A stretch of DNA of 64,000 nt from assembly GCA_016288655.1 (NCBI GenBank), contig JAEEKX010000039.1:1-64000 (forward strand). The letters are read 5' to 3'. The notes under the pieces are model-generated. The model did not search any database, was not told the DNA's origin, and was given only the letters and a program-made list of their open reading frames with translations. Source of the stretch: Bacteroidales bacterium (GTDB lineage: Bacteria; Bacteroidota; Bacteroidia; Bacteroidales; WCHB1-69). The translations under genes were made by a program, and so were the position numbers. This document shows, one piece after another, positions 8,196-16,041 of this stretch (its first letter is position 1; each line of letters opens with the position of its first letter).

Positions 8196-8843
8196 ATGAT
8201 AGAAGTCAAATCCCTCAACAAAAGTTACGGCACCCTTCAGGTGCTCAAAGAGATCAATCTCCGGGTGGAAGACTCCGCCGTGGTCTCCATCGTCGGTGCC
8301 TCCGGAGCCGGCAAATCAACCCTGCTCCACCTCATCGGCACCCTCGACCGCCCCGACAGCGGACAGGTGCTCATCGACGGCACCGACATCTTCGCCCTCA
8401 ACGACACCGATCAGGCCGCCTACCGCAACCGGAACATCGGATTCGTCTTCCAGTTCCACCACCTGCTACCGGAGTTCACCGCCGCCGAGAACGTGGCCCT
8501 GCCCGCCATGATCGCCGGCCAGAGCCACGCCGACGCCCTCAAGCGCGCCCACGAATTGCTCGACTTCCTCAACCTCGGCGACCGCCTCAACCACAAGCCG
8601 TCGCAACTCTCCGGCGGCGAACAACAACGCGTCGCCGTCGCCCGCGCCCTCGCCAACAACCCCAAAATCGTCCTCGCCGACGAACCCTCCGGCAACCTCG
8701 ACACCCAAAACGCCCGCAAACTCCACCAACTCTTCTTCGACCTCCGCGACCAGTTCCACCAAACCTTCGTCGTCGTCACCCACAACCCCGAACTCGCCAC
8801 CCTCGCCGATAAGACCTTCGAAATCAAAGACGGAAGACTGTAA
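8196..8843 (+). CDS. lolD: ABC transporter ATPase, LolD type
   Basis: The 215-residue single-domain ATPase has Walker A GASGAGKST, a Q-loop in FVFQFHHLLPEF, the signature LSGGEQQR, Walker B IVLADEPSGNLD and a switch histidine in VVVTHNPEL. The length, FHHLLPEFTAAENV and DEPSGNLD are characteristic of LolD, the ATPase that powers LolCE release of lipoproteins from the inner membrane to LolA; MacB-type ATPases are the nearest alternative. No LolC/E permease gene is adjacent, which is usual in Bacteroidota. The start MIEVKSLNKSYG is the normal family start. The gene is followed by two envelope-protein genes with a 19-bp gap. Immediately upstream is a terminator hairpin. Confidence 0.88.
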   Translation: MIEVKSLNKSYGTLQVLKEINLRVEDSAVVSIVGASGAGKSTLLHLIGTLDRPDSGQVLIDGTDIFALNDTDQAAYRNRNIGFVFQFHHLLPEFTAAENVALPAMIAGQSHADALKRAHELLDFLNLGDRLNHKPSQLSGGEQQRVAVARALANNPKIVLADEPSGNLDTQNARKLHQLFFDLRDQFHQTFVVVTHNPELATLADKTFEIKDGRL

Positions 8844-8862
8844 TCCTCTTCATAAAAATCCC

Positions 8863-9882
8863 ATGAAAAAAGGCGACATCCTTTTTCTGATCGTCTCCAT
8901 CGCCCTCCTGCTCGCGACTGTTTTTGTCGTTGAACGCACATCCCCCAAAAGGAACGCCATCGACACCTCCTGCAAGGAATTGGCAAAGGGAGTCTATTAC
9001 TGGCGAACGACGTTCGAACTGAACGACTACGAACGCGATTTCCTTCAACGGAATCAAATCCAAAAACTGTACGTCCGCTTCTTCGACGTGGATGTCAACG
9101 GAAACGATGCCTCCGACGACATCTGCGTGCCCATGGCCACAATAGAGTTCCGCGATTCCGTGCCCGCCGACGTCGAGATCGTCCCCACCGTGTTCATCAC
9201 GCCCGAAGCCATTCGCCATTGGAAAACCTTCGGCCCCTTCTTAGCCCGCCGACTAAACGCCATCTGTCAGTACAATAACTTGTCTCCCAAAGAGTTTCAG
9301 TTCGATTGCGACTGGACCGGTTCCACCCGCGACACCTATTTCCAATTCCTAGAAGAGATGAGGAAACAATTGGAACAGTACTACCCCTCCATCGTCCTCT
9401 CCACTACCATACGTCTTCACCAACTCGCCCAAAGCCCGCCCAATGTGGACTACGGCGTACTGATGTGCTACAACACCGGCAATTTCAAGGATTACAACAC
9501 GAAAAACGCCATCTTGGATATCGACGACGTGAAACCCTACCTGAAAAACCTCACCTCCTATTCACTCCCTTTGTCGCTTGCTCTGCCCGCCTACGAATGG
9601 AATGTACAGTTCGACTCAGCATATAAGTTCCAAATGCTCGACCGACAGCATTACGACTTCACGGACACCACGATGTTCGAAGCGCTTGGCCATGACCGAT
9701 ACAGGGACAAGATTTCCCAGAACATCTTACGGAGAGAATGGGTGGATTGCCCCACCCTGCTTTCCTCCAAGGATTTGATATTCCAAAAACGTGGAAACCC
9801 GATGCCAATCGTGCTTTATCATCTCGATTCCACCCAACTTTTCAAATACACCAACCATGAAATTACCGAAATTTATCGTTAG
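8863..9882 (+). CDS. membrane-anchored, TIM-barrel-like envelope protein of unknown function
   Basis: The 339-residue protein has an N-terminal membrane anchor or uncleaved signal (residues 5-25, ILFLIVSIALLLATVFVV) and a large extracytoplasmic domain. The arrangement YVRFFDVDV (strand), QFDCDWTG followed by a helical FLEEMRKQLEQY, LSTTIRLHQ, VDYGVLMCYNTGN and LALPAYEW resembles successive strands and active-site loops of a GH18/DUF3142-like TIM barrel. The acidic DCDW stands where such folds place catalytic or structural acids. Enzymatic activity is not established. Its last 26 bp overlap the start of the next gene, indicating translational coupling and a joint function. It follows lolD by 19 bp. 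Confidence 0.72.
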   Translation: MKKGDILFLIVSIALLLATVFVVERTSPKRNAIDTSCKELAKGVYYWRTTFELNDYERDFLQRNQIQKLYVRFFDVDVNGNDASDDICVPMATIEFRDSVPADVEIVPTVFITPEAIRHWKTFGPFLARRLNAICQYNNLSPKEFQFDCDWTGSTRDTYFQFLEEMRKQLEQYYPSIVLSTTIRLHQLAQSPPNVDYGVLMCYNTGNFKDYNTKNAILDIDDVKPYLKNLTSYSLPLSLALPAYEWNVQFDSAYKFQMLDRQHYDFTDTTMFEALGHDRYRDKISQNILRREWVDCPTLLSSKDLIFQKRGNPMPIVLYHLDSTQLFKYTNHEITEIYR

Positions 9883-12151
9883 TATCATATTGACGACCTG
9901 TTTATTACCTGCTTATCCCTGTGGAGGTCCTTACCGCATCGATCCCAATATGCACTACCTGTTCTTCCTCGGTAGCGACAAGAACTACTACTGGGATTGG
10001 AAAACCGTGGACAACGATTGGTTCAAAAAGGAGAACATCGACTTCTGGCACCAATATGTCAATCAGGAAGTTTCGCGAAAGGCAGTGGAACAAGCCCTCT
10101 ATGGACAAAATGCGAAGAGCCCCTTCTGGAAAGTACTGGAGCAGCGCAACGACACCGTCGCCATGCAATACTGGCACTTTGTCCTCGGGGCATACGGCGG
10201 CGATCGTGCCGACGCGACTTGGAAAAAATCCTCTTGGTACTATCCCTCCAGCAAAGAAGAGCGGAAGACAGACTTCAGTTTCAGCGAAACCGCCGACGAA
10301 AACATCCTGAAACATTGCAAGAACAGCCAAATCCGCGATCGTTACGTGTACCAACTGATGCAACGGGCATTTTATGACATGAGATACCAGGAGTGCCTGA
10401 AGTTGTGGGAGCAGTATGGCGAACAAATCCCGACGAGCGCCCTGCAACGCCAATGCAAGAGTTATTACGCCGGCGCGTTGTGTCACTTGGAAAGAAAAGC
10501 CGACGCGGCCATCGCCTACGCACAGATCGGCTACTACGACCGCAACCTGCACTACAACGTGGACGTGCTACGGAAAATTCACCAAAACAACCCCGACTGC
10601 CCGAGTTTCGAGTTCATCGTGCAGCATTTCGTAAGCGAATATTTCGACATGCAATACGAACACTTCAACGCCGACAACAAGCCGTCGAAAGAGTTTATAA
10701 AACTGGCCGACAACATCTTGGAAAACGGGAGTTCCCGCAATCCCGCCTTGTGGCAGTCGGCGAAGGCGGCCATCGCATACATCAACAAAGACAAGGCAAC
10801 CGCCCGACGATGGCTCAACGAAGCCGACCGCATGGCCGGCTCCCAAGCCGTGAAGGACAACATCCGGATGATGCGGCTGATCTTCAACGCCGCCGATGCC
10901 ACGACAGCCGAAGACGCAGACGACATGGCAGACGAAACCGCTTACGAAGCCCGACTGCTACCCGACCTCAAGTGGTTGGTCAATCAGGTGCGCAAACATG
11001 TCCAACAAGATAAAGATTATTTCCGTTGGAACTCCTACGAAGACCACTGGATCTACACGGAAGGAACGGAGAAGTACGGCAACCGCCAACTCCACCAGAT
11101 CAAAGTGCTCCGACGCGCCATCCTTGTGGAAATCGTCCCCCATTTCGAACGATCCGGGCGGAAAGACCGCGCCATGGCCTACCTCAACATGTATTCGAAT
11201 GTGCTGAGCGACTACCGCTACGGCTCGCGCTTCTTCTGCTACATGGACAACGCCGAAACCCCGGATGTGGAAAAACACTGGAAATTTCTCCAGACTAAAG
11301 GCACGACGGAAATGGATAAGTTCCTGCTCCGTTACAGCTATAAAAACCGCAATTTCTACAACGAACTCCTCGGAACGAAATACCTGCGCCTGGAAAAATG
11401 GGACGGCGCCATCGCCTATTTCCAGAAGGTGAGCAAAAAATACACCCGTTCTTTGAACATTCAGGAGTATATTACGGACAACAACCCCTTCCGTGAAAAA
11501 TGGATTACCAACAACCGCTGCGGACAATACAAACTGCAAGACTACTCCCCTGTTGATGTCTATCAGAAGAGTTCCTCGAAATTGCAATTCTGCCAAATCA
11601 TGAAGGAAATAGAGCGGCAGATGGCCGAAACGACAGACCCCGAAACACGCGCACAAGCCGCCTACGCATACGCCGTCGGACTTTACCAAAGTTCCATTGG
11701 GAAAAGTTGGGCGTTGAGTCGCTACTGCTGCGGAATTGCCAACAGCATGTACGGAATGTACTATACTCCAGATTTGGCTACCTGCACCCGAGTCCACGAG
11801 TTGACCGACAAGGCCAAAGCCATCACCCGAGACCAGAATCTCTCCGACAAATGTTTCGCGCTGCTCCGTCAAAACCTGCAAAGCGAAAATGCATACACCT
11901 ACCCTTATCCCAGCTACGAGAACTTCAGTTCCTATGAAAGTTACGAGCATGCCATCGAATCATGGATAAACAATCGGGAACTTTTCGAGAAGAAAGGAGA
12001 AGCGAATCTGCTCGCCGAATGGAGCAAGCGCAACAACCGGCAAATGACAGAAAACATCATCCAAAGCACCTTCTGCGACGGGTGGGAAGATTACCAAGGA
12101 TATTGGGATAGAAAATGGCGGAACAGCACGTGGTACTACGCGGACAAATAA
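9857..12151 (+). CDS. large helical-repeat envelope protein of unknown function
   Basis: I start at MKLPKFIVSIILTTC (764 residues), because the 22 upstream residues in the track lie inside the previous gene and precede an evident signal sequence. A cysteine at residue 15 or 23 (LTTC, AYPC) could be a lipoprotein site, but neither is a textbook lipobox. The mature protein is rich in charged and aromatic residues with repeated helical pairs of TPR flavour (for example YAGALCHLERKADAAIAYAQIGYYDRNL and AIAYFQKVSKKYTRSL), implying an alpha-solenoid scaffold in the periplasm or at the outer membrane. I know no function for it. Coupling to the TIM-barrel-like gene (26-bp overlap) suggests that the two proteins work together. 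It ends 17 bp from the convergent histidine kinase gene, with no terminator between. Confidence 0.75.
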   Translation: MKLPKFIVSIILTTCLLPAYPCGGPYRIDPNMHYLFFLGSDKNYYWDWKTVDNDWFKKENIDFWHQYVNQEVSRKAVEQALYGQNAKSPFWKVLEQRNDTVAMQYWHFVLGAYGGDRADATWKKSSWYYPSSKEERKTDFSFSETADENILKHCKNSQIRDRYVYQLMQRAFYDMRYQECLKLWEQYGEQIPTSALQRQCKSYYAGALCHLERKADAAIAYAQIGYYDRNLHYNVDVLRKIHQNNPDCPSFEFIVQHFVSEYFDMQYEHFNADNKPSKEFIKLADNILENGSSRNPALWQSAKAAIAYINKDKATARRWLNEADRMAGSQAVKDNIRMMRLIFNAADATTAEDADDMADETAYEARLLPDLKWLVNQVRKHVQQDKDYFRWNSYEDHWIYTEGTEKYGNRQLHQIKVLRRAILVEIVPHFERSGRKDRAMAYLNMYSNVLSDYRYGSRFFCYMDNAETPDVEKHWKFLQTKGTTEMDKFLLRYSYKNRNFYNELLGTKYLRLEKWDGAIAYFQKVSKKYTRSLNIQEYITDNNPFREKWITNNRCGQYKLQDYSPVDVYQKSSSKLQFCQIMKEIERQMAETTDPETRAQAAYAYAVGLYQSSIGKSWALSRYCCGIANSMYGMYYTPDLATCTRVHELTDKAKAITRDQNLSDKCFALLRQNLQSENAYTYPYPSYENFSSYESYEHAIESWINNRELFEKKGEANLLAEWSKRNNRQMTENIIQSTFCDGWEDYQGYWDRKWRNSTWYYADK

Positions 12152-12168
12152 GATAAAGCGACAGCGGC

Positions 12169-12879
12169 TTACGCCTTCCTCAGCAAGAACGAGAACGTCG
12201 CGCCCCCATCTGCGTTGTTGGCGAACTCCAACCGCGAGCCGCCGCGCCGCAGGTGCGAATCGCAAAGCAACAGCCCAAAACCACACCCCAGCTCGCCCTC
12301 CGTGCCCGGCGTGTTGAAATACTTGTTCCTCTCCAACAAAGCCGTGATCTTCTCCTCATCAATACCCACACCGTTGTCAGACACCTTCACCCGGATCTTA
12401 TCACCCTCCTCAACAGTCGAAATCTTGATTTTACCGCCCTTGTGAGTGAACTTGACCGCGTTGCCAACCAGGTTGACAATGACGCCCAAAATCGCCTCCC
12501 TGTCCGTGAAAACCATGCACCCGTCCGGAACCTCATTCTTGATCTCAATTCCCTTGTTCTTCGCCCGCTCCTCCATCACATCCATCACGATAATGATCAC
12601 AAAGGAGAGATCCGCCTTGCGCGGTGTATAGGCATCCATGTGCGTCCGCGTCCGGTAAATCTTAAGCATGCGGTTGAGGACCTCCATCACAGCATCGCAA
12701 CTGCTGCCGATCTGCCGCAATGTCTCCTTTTCTTCCTCCCGTCCCATCTCCATCGTCTCCAACATCTCCACACGCGAAGTGATGGGAACCATCATGTTTT
12801 TGATGTCATGAATGAAGGAAAAAATAAAAGTGTCCTCCAGTTCGTTTTTCTGCTCTGTTAGTTGCGTTTCGTCATCCAT
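12169..12879 (-). CDS. soluble histidine kinase, coupled to gatD
   Basis: The 236-residue protein is a minimal histidine kinase without transmembrane or sensor domain. It contains a dimerisation/phosphoacceptor helix with His24 in SFIHDIKN and an HATPase domain (about 120-236) with the N box NLVGNAVKFT, G1 box DNGVGID and G2 box GCGFGL. It should autophosphorylate and pass phosphate to a response regulator not present in this window. The FIHDIKN sequence (Asp-Ile-Lys in place of Glu-Leu-Arg) resembles cytosolic Bacteroidota kinases. Its ATG overlaps the gatD stop by one base (TAATG), so its translation is probably coupled. What it senses is unknown; an N-terminal partner protein may supply input. 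Confidence 0.87.
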   Translation of the reverse strand: MDDETQLTEQKNELEDTFIFSFIHDIKNMMVPITSRVEMLETMEMGREEEKETLRQIGSSCDAVMEVLNRMLKIYRTRTHMDAYTPRKADLSFVIIIVMDVMEERAKNKGIEIKNEVPDGCMVFTDREAILGVIVNLVGNAVKFTHKGGKIKISTVEEGDKIRVKVSDNGVGIDEEKITALLERNKYFNTPGTEGELGCGFGLLLCDSHLRRGGSRLEFANNADGGATFSFLLRKA

Positions 12880-14264
12880 TATTTATGTACGTGTTTGATA
12901 AATTCATCCACCTCGTGGACGCCGCCTTGATAGATCAGGTAGCCGTTGTAAGGTTCTCTTTCGGTAATTTCATCATTGACGGGAGTGAGCATCAAACGTT
13001 TCACCTCTTCGGGGTCGTCGGTCTGGCCAAGCACCCAGCCCAACTTGATGTAAGCCACCTCGGGGAGCATGTTGCCCGCCGGGATGATGCCGCGCGCCAT
13101 CATGTCGCGGCCCGTGTCGTAAACGAACATATCCACATAGCCCCACAGCGTCTGCAGGGTCATGAACTGATGGACGCCAGCGGCCTGCGCACGTTCCACT
13201 GCCGGGTACATCAACTTGTTGATGTGTCCCAGGCCCGTGCCGACCCAGACCACGCCTTTGTAGCCGTTATCGACTAAAGCGTCAAGCACATCGGGCTTCA
13301 TGCCCGGATAGTAGTATAACATCGCCACGCGGTCATCGAACGTCGGGATGATCTTCACGTTCTTGTCCTTGCGACGGTGGTTGTAATGTTCATGGATGGG
13401 CACCACCCCCTTGCGGGTGACCGTCGCCACCGGAATGTCACCGATGGTACGGAAGGTGGAGCGGTAGGAAGAGTGCATCTTACGCACGCGGGTGCCCTTG
13501 TGCAGGAAACCGTACTCGTCGGATGTCGGTCCGAACATGCAGACCATCACCTCGGCAATGTCGCCGTGCCCTGCCGCCGTCATGGCGTGCATCAGGTTGA
13601 GGGCCGCATCGGAACTGGGACGGTCGGAACTGCGCTGCGAGCCCACCAAAACCACCGGAATCGGCAGGTTCTGACACATGAAAGTCAACGCAGCGGCCGT
13701 GTGGTGCAACGTGTCCGTGCCATGCCCGATCACGATGCCGTCAATGCCGTTCTCGATCTCCTCCCCTATCTTTTTGGCCAAGGCAATGTACTGCGGCGGA
13801 GCCATGTTTTCGGAGAAAACAGCGAAGATTTTCTCCGTATCGAGGTTGCAAATGTCGGCCAATTCCGGCACGGAACCGTAGAGTTCCCCCGGCGAAAAGG
13901 CCGGAATCACAGCACCGGTGCGATAGTCCAAACGAGAGGCAATCGTGCCGCCCGTGCCCAAAAGTTTCACGGAGGGCAGTCCAGGCGTATAAGGGAACTC
14001 CTTCTCCGGAATGTGGAAAATCGGCTGCGGTACCGATACACCACTCATCGCAGTAATCGTATCTACATCTATACCAACGTTATAGCCGGTGATTAACTTC
14101 AACACGATGTGCTTCGTGTCGGTATTCTCCGCACGCGGCAGAACCTTCCCCGAGAAATGCCCACGGGTGGTCTCCAACTTGGCATCGTCCCAAACATGAA
14201 CGTTGAATTTCTTGAGCGTTTCTAACGCTTCGCCCTTATAACCTTGGAATAAATCTTTATCCAT
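12879..14264 (-). CDS. gatD: archaeal-type Glu-tRNA(Gln) amidotransferase subunit D (asparaginase fold)
   Basis: The protein (461 residues from MDKDLFQGYKG) shows the two-part layout of GatD: an SH3-like N-terminal barrel (about 1-90) and an L-asparaginase-type amidase. Seen are LLGTGGTIASRLDYRTGAV (catalytic Thr), HGTDTLHHTAAAL (second catalytic Thr-Asp), VGSQRSSDRPSSDAALNL and the GatD-typical HKGTRVRKMHSSYRSTF. GatD releases ammonia from glutamine, and GatE uses it to convert Glu-tRNA(Gln). GatDE is the archaeal system, while bacteria usually carry GatCAB. No gatE lies in the window, so an asparaginase-like role is possible. The 15 extra residues in the track precede the conserved start and contain the promoter region. 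The histidine kinase follows with a one-base overlap. Confidence 0.85.
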   Translation of the reverse strand: MDKDLFQGYKGEALETLKKFNVHVWDDAKLETTRGHFSGKVLPRAENTDTKHIVLKLITGYNVGIDVDTITAMSGVSVPQPIFHIPEKEFPYTPGLPSVKLLGTGGTIASRLDYRTGAVIPAFSPGELYGSVPELADICNLDTEKIFAVFSENMAPPQYIALAKKIGEEIENGIDGIVIGHGTDTLHHTAAALTFMCQNLPIPVVLVGSQRSSDRPSSDAALNLMHAMTAAGHGDIAEVMVCMFGPTSDEYGFLHKGTRVRKMHSSYRSTFRTIGDIPVATVTRKGVVPIHEHYNHRRKDKNVKIIPTFDDRVAMLYYYPGMKPDVLDALVDNGYKGVVWVGTGLGHINKLMYPAVERAQAAGVHQFMTLQTLWGYVDMFVYDTGRDMMARGIIPAGNMLPEVAYIKLGWVLGQTDDPEEVKRLMLTPVNDEITEREPYNGYLIYQGGVHEVDEFIKHVHK

Positions 14265-14286
14265 ACTGCTTTTGTTTTTGAATGCG

Positions 14287-14294
14287 CAAAAATA
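14287..14294 (-). promoter_or_regulatory. -7 promoter box for gatD
   Basis: The minus strand reads TATTTTTG followed by CGC, a full -7 match about 23 bp upstream of the gatD ATG (14264). It sits between the upstream terminator hairpin and the gene, so gatD and the kinase form their own transcription unit. Confidence 0.55.
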
Positions 14295-14310
14295 CACTAT
14301 TTTTGGCATA

Positions 14311-14346
14311 AAAAAAAGAGCTGACTAAAATTTAATCAGCTCTTTT
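14311..14346 (-). terminator. intrinsic terminator after the OmpA-domain gene
   Basis: Read on the minus strand, AAAAGAGCTGA pairs perfectly with TCAGCTCTTTT across an A/T loop and is followed by a T run. It starts about 17 bp after the stop of the OmpA-domain gene (14364) and should end the giant-adhesin/OmpA transcript. Confidence 0.85.
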
Positions 14347-14363
14347 GAATATTGTCGGTTTGC

Positions 14364-15956
14364 TTACTTCACCTTGATGTGGATGATCGCAGCTCTGTGC
14401 TCTTCCAGGGAAGGATCGGTAATGTTCTCGCTGTTCTCCTTATCACCGGCGGTGTAGGTGTGAAGTTCGAGTTGTGCCGGATCCACACCCTTCTCTTCCA
14501 CGAAGAGTCTCTTGATGCTCTCGGCTCTGCGCTGGGCCAGGTCGCGGTTGTGCTCTTCCGGTCCGAGTTTGCAGGTATAACCTTCGATCACCAAAATAAG
14601 GTTGGAGTTGGCTTTCAGTTTCTTGGCGGCCTTGTCAATGTAGTCACCGCTCTCGTTGATCTTCGGCACATCCTTGTCGAGGTCGAAGAGGATCTTGATC
14701 TTTTCAAGGTCATCGGCCAAGTCTTGAACTGCCTTCTGGTCTTTCTTGCTCAGTTTGGAGCCGTCCTCCTTGGTGTCGGGGCATGTGGGAACAATGTAGA
14801 TGTACTCGGTGTTACGATCGCAGGCGTTGCAGGTATCGTCAAGATACTTCTGGGCGGCCTCGGTCATCTTCTTGTAGAACTTCTTACGTGCGGAATCCTC
14901 AACCTGACCGCAAGCGTTGATGTGGATACCCACCTTCACGCCCACTTGCAGGTTGTGCCAGTGGAAGTTGCCAATCACATCCTCACGCAGAATGTTGGTG
15001 TACTGCGATTGGGTGCTGTTCGGGGTGTTGGAGATGACATTCTGGTCAAACAGAATGTCGTAGTTGGAACCCAGCAGACCGTTGTAGGTGAACTTGTTGG
15101 CATCGGAAGTCGGCTCGCAGAGGTTGTGGCGTTTCTCGGCTTTCGGAAGAATGTCGAGGAAGCCGTATGTGCAGTACAAGCCCACATAGAAATCGGTTTT
15201 GTTGTTGATGCGGAAGATGCCGCCGAAATCGGCCTGTAGGTCGAAGGAGCATCTCAACTTCGCGGAACCATTACCTTCAATGGTGTACTCATCAAAACCA
15301 TGGTTGACACAATATTCATGCGTATAAAGCACATCGTAATACTCATCATAACCGGAGGTCACCAGTGTTCCATCAACAATCTTGGAGCGATTGTAGATGG
15401 GGAACCACCCTCTCACACCCAACTGTGAATAGAGACCGATTCTCTCGTTGAAACGGTGCTCGAATACAGCGGTCAAGGGAACCTCAATGGCGTAAATGAC
15501 CTGTTTCTCGATCATGTTCTTGGTCTGATAGAGTAAATCGTAGTTGGTGTTGTGCAGTGAGAATTCGTTATAGAACTCCACGTCGGCTGCATCGGGGATC
15601 ACGCCGCTGATGTTCATATTGGCACGGGCGGAAAGACGCTGGATGCCAACGCCAAGACCCAAACCCCAATGTTTGTCAAACATATAGGCGTAACCCAATT
15701 CCAACGTGTGAGCGTTGGGGAGAAACTTGCTGTATTTGATCGGAACGACATCGCCATAGCCGGCGTTGACGCGGGCAATGCGATGGTAGATGTTGTTCGA
15801 GAACGCTCCGCCGGCATGGATATACACCCGGTGATGACATACTGAATCAACAACCATTGAGTCCTGCTTTACCATATCGTCATCGATTTCCTGCGCATGG
15901 CCGTAGCCGATGAAGGCGGTAAGGAGAAGACCGATTAAAAATAATTGCTTTTTCAT
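14364..15956 (-). CDS. outer-membrane barrel protein with C-terminal OmpA (peptidoglycan-binding) domain
   Basis: The 530-residue protein has a signal peptide (1-21, GHA-Q), an N-terminal region of about 320 residues with repeated amphipathic strands (for example YIHAGGAFSNNIY, LELGYAYMF, FDLQADFGGIFRIN) as in outer-membrane barrels, a cysteine-bearing linker and an OmpA C-terminal domain (about 425-530). The OmpA domain has IEGYTCKLGPEEHNRDLAQRRAES. The conserved arginine is present, but the usual Asp of the GHTD motif is Cys, a variant I believe is common in this phylum. It should tie the outer membrane to peptidoglycan. It lies 85 bp downstream of the giant adhesin gene, with no -7 box between, so the two are probably co-transcribed. 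This recalls adhesin/outer-membrane-partner pairs in SprB clusters. Confidence 0.85.
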   Translation of the reverse strand: MKKQLFLIGLLLTAFIGYGHAQEIDDDMVKQDSMVVDSVCHHRVYIHAGGAFSNNIYHRIARVNAGYGDVVPIKYSKFLPNAHTLELGYAYMFDKHWGLGLGVGIQRLSARANMNISGVIPDAADVEFYNEFSLHNTNYDLLYQTKNMIEKQVIYAIEVPLTAVFEHRFNERIGLYSQLGVRGWFPIYNRSKIVDGTLVTSGYDEYYDVLYTHEYCVNHGFDEYTIEGNGSAKLRCSFDLQADFGGIFRINNKTDFYVGLYCTYGFLDILPKAEKRHNLCEPTSDANKFTYNGLLGSNYDILFDQNVISNTPNSTQSQYTNILREDVIGNFHWHNLQVGVKVGIHINACGQVEDSARKKFYKKMTEAAQKYLDDTCNACDRNTEYIYIVPTCPDTKEDGSKLSKKDQKAVQDLADDLEKIKILFDLDKDVPKINESGDYIDKAAKKLKANSNLILVIEGYTCKLGPEEHNRDLAQRRAESIKRLFVEEKGVDPAQLELHTYTAGDKENSENITDPSLEEHRAAIIHIKVK

Positions 15957-16000
15957 AATATTGCTGTATTTAATTTTCTATTCAGTAATCATAAACTCCA

Positions 16001-16028
16001 GCTCTTGACGACTTGCGTCGCCAAGAGC
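16001..16028 (-). promoter_or_regulatory. hairpin between the giant adhesin and OmpA genes
   Basis: The 28-nt palindrome-like sequence GCTCTTG-A-CGAC-TTGC-GTCG-C-CAAGAGC folds into a stem of 7 plus 4 bp with one A/C mismatch and a four-base loop. On the minus strand it is followed by TGGAGTTTATG, not a T run, so it is more likely an RNA-processing, stability or attenuation element than a complete terminator. It could set the ratio of the giant protein to the OmpA protein. Confidence 0.5.
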
Positions 16029-16041
16029 GGAGAGCTTAATA

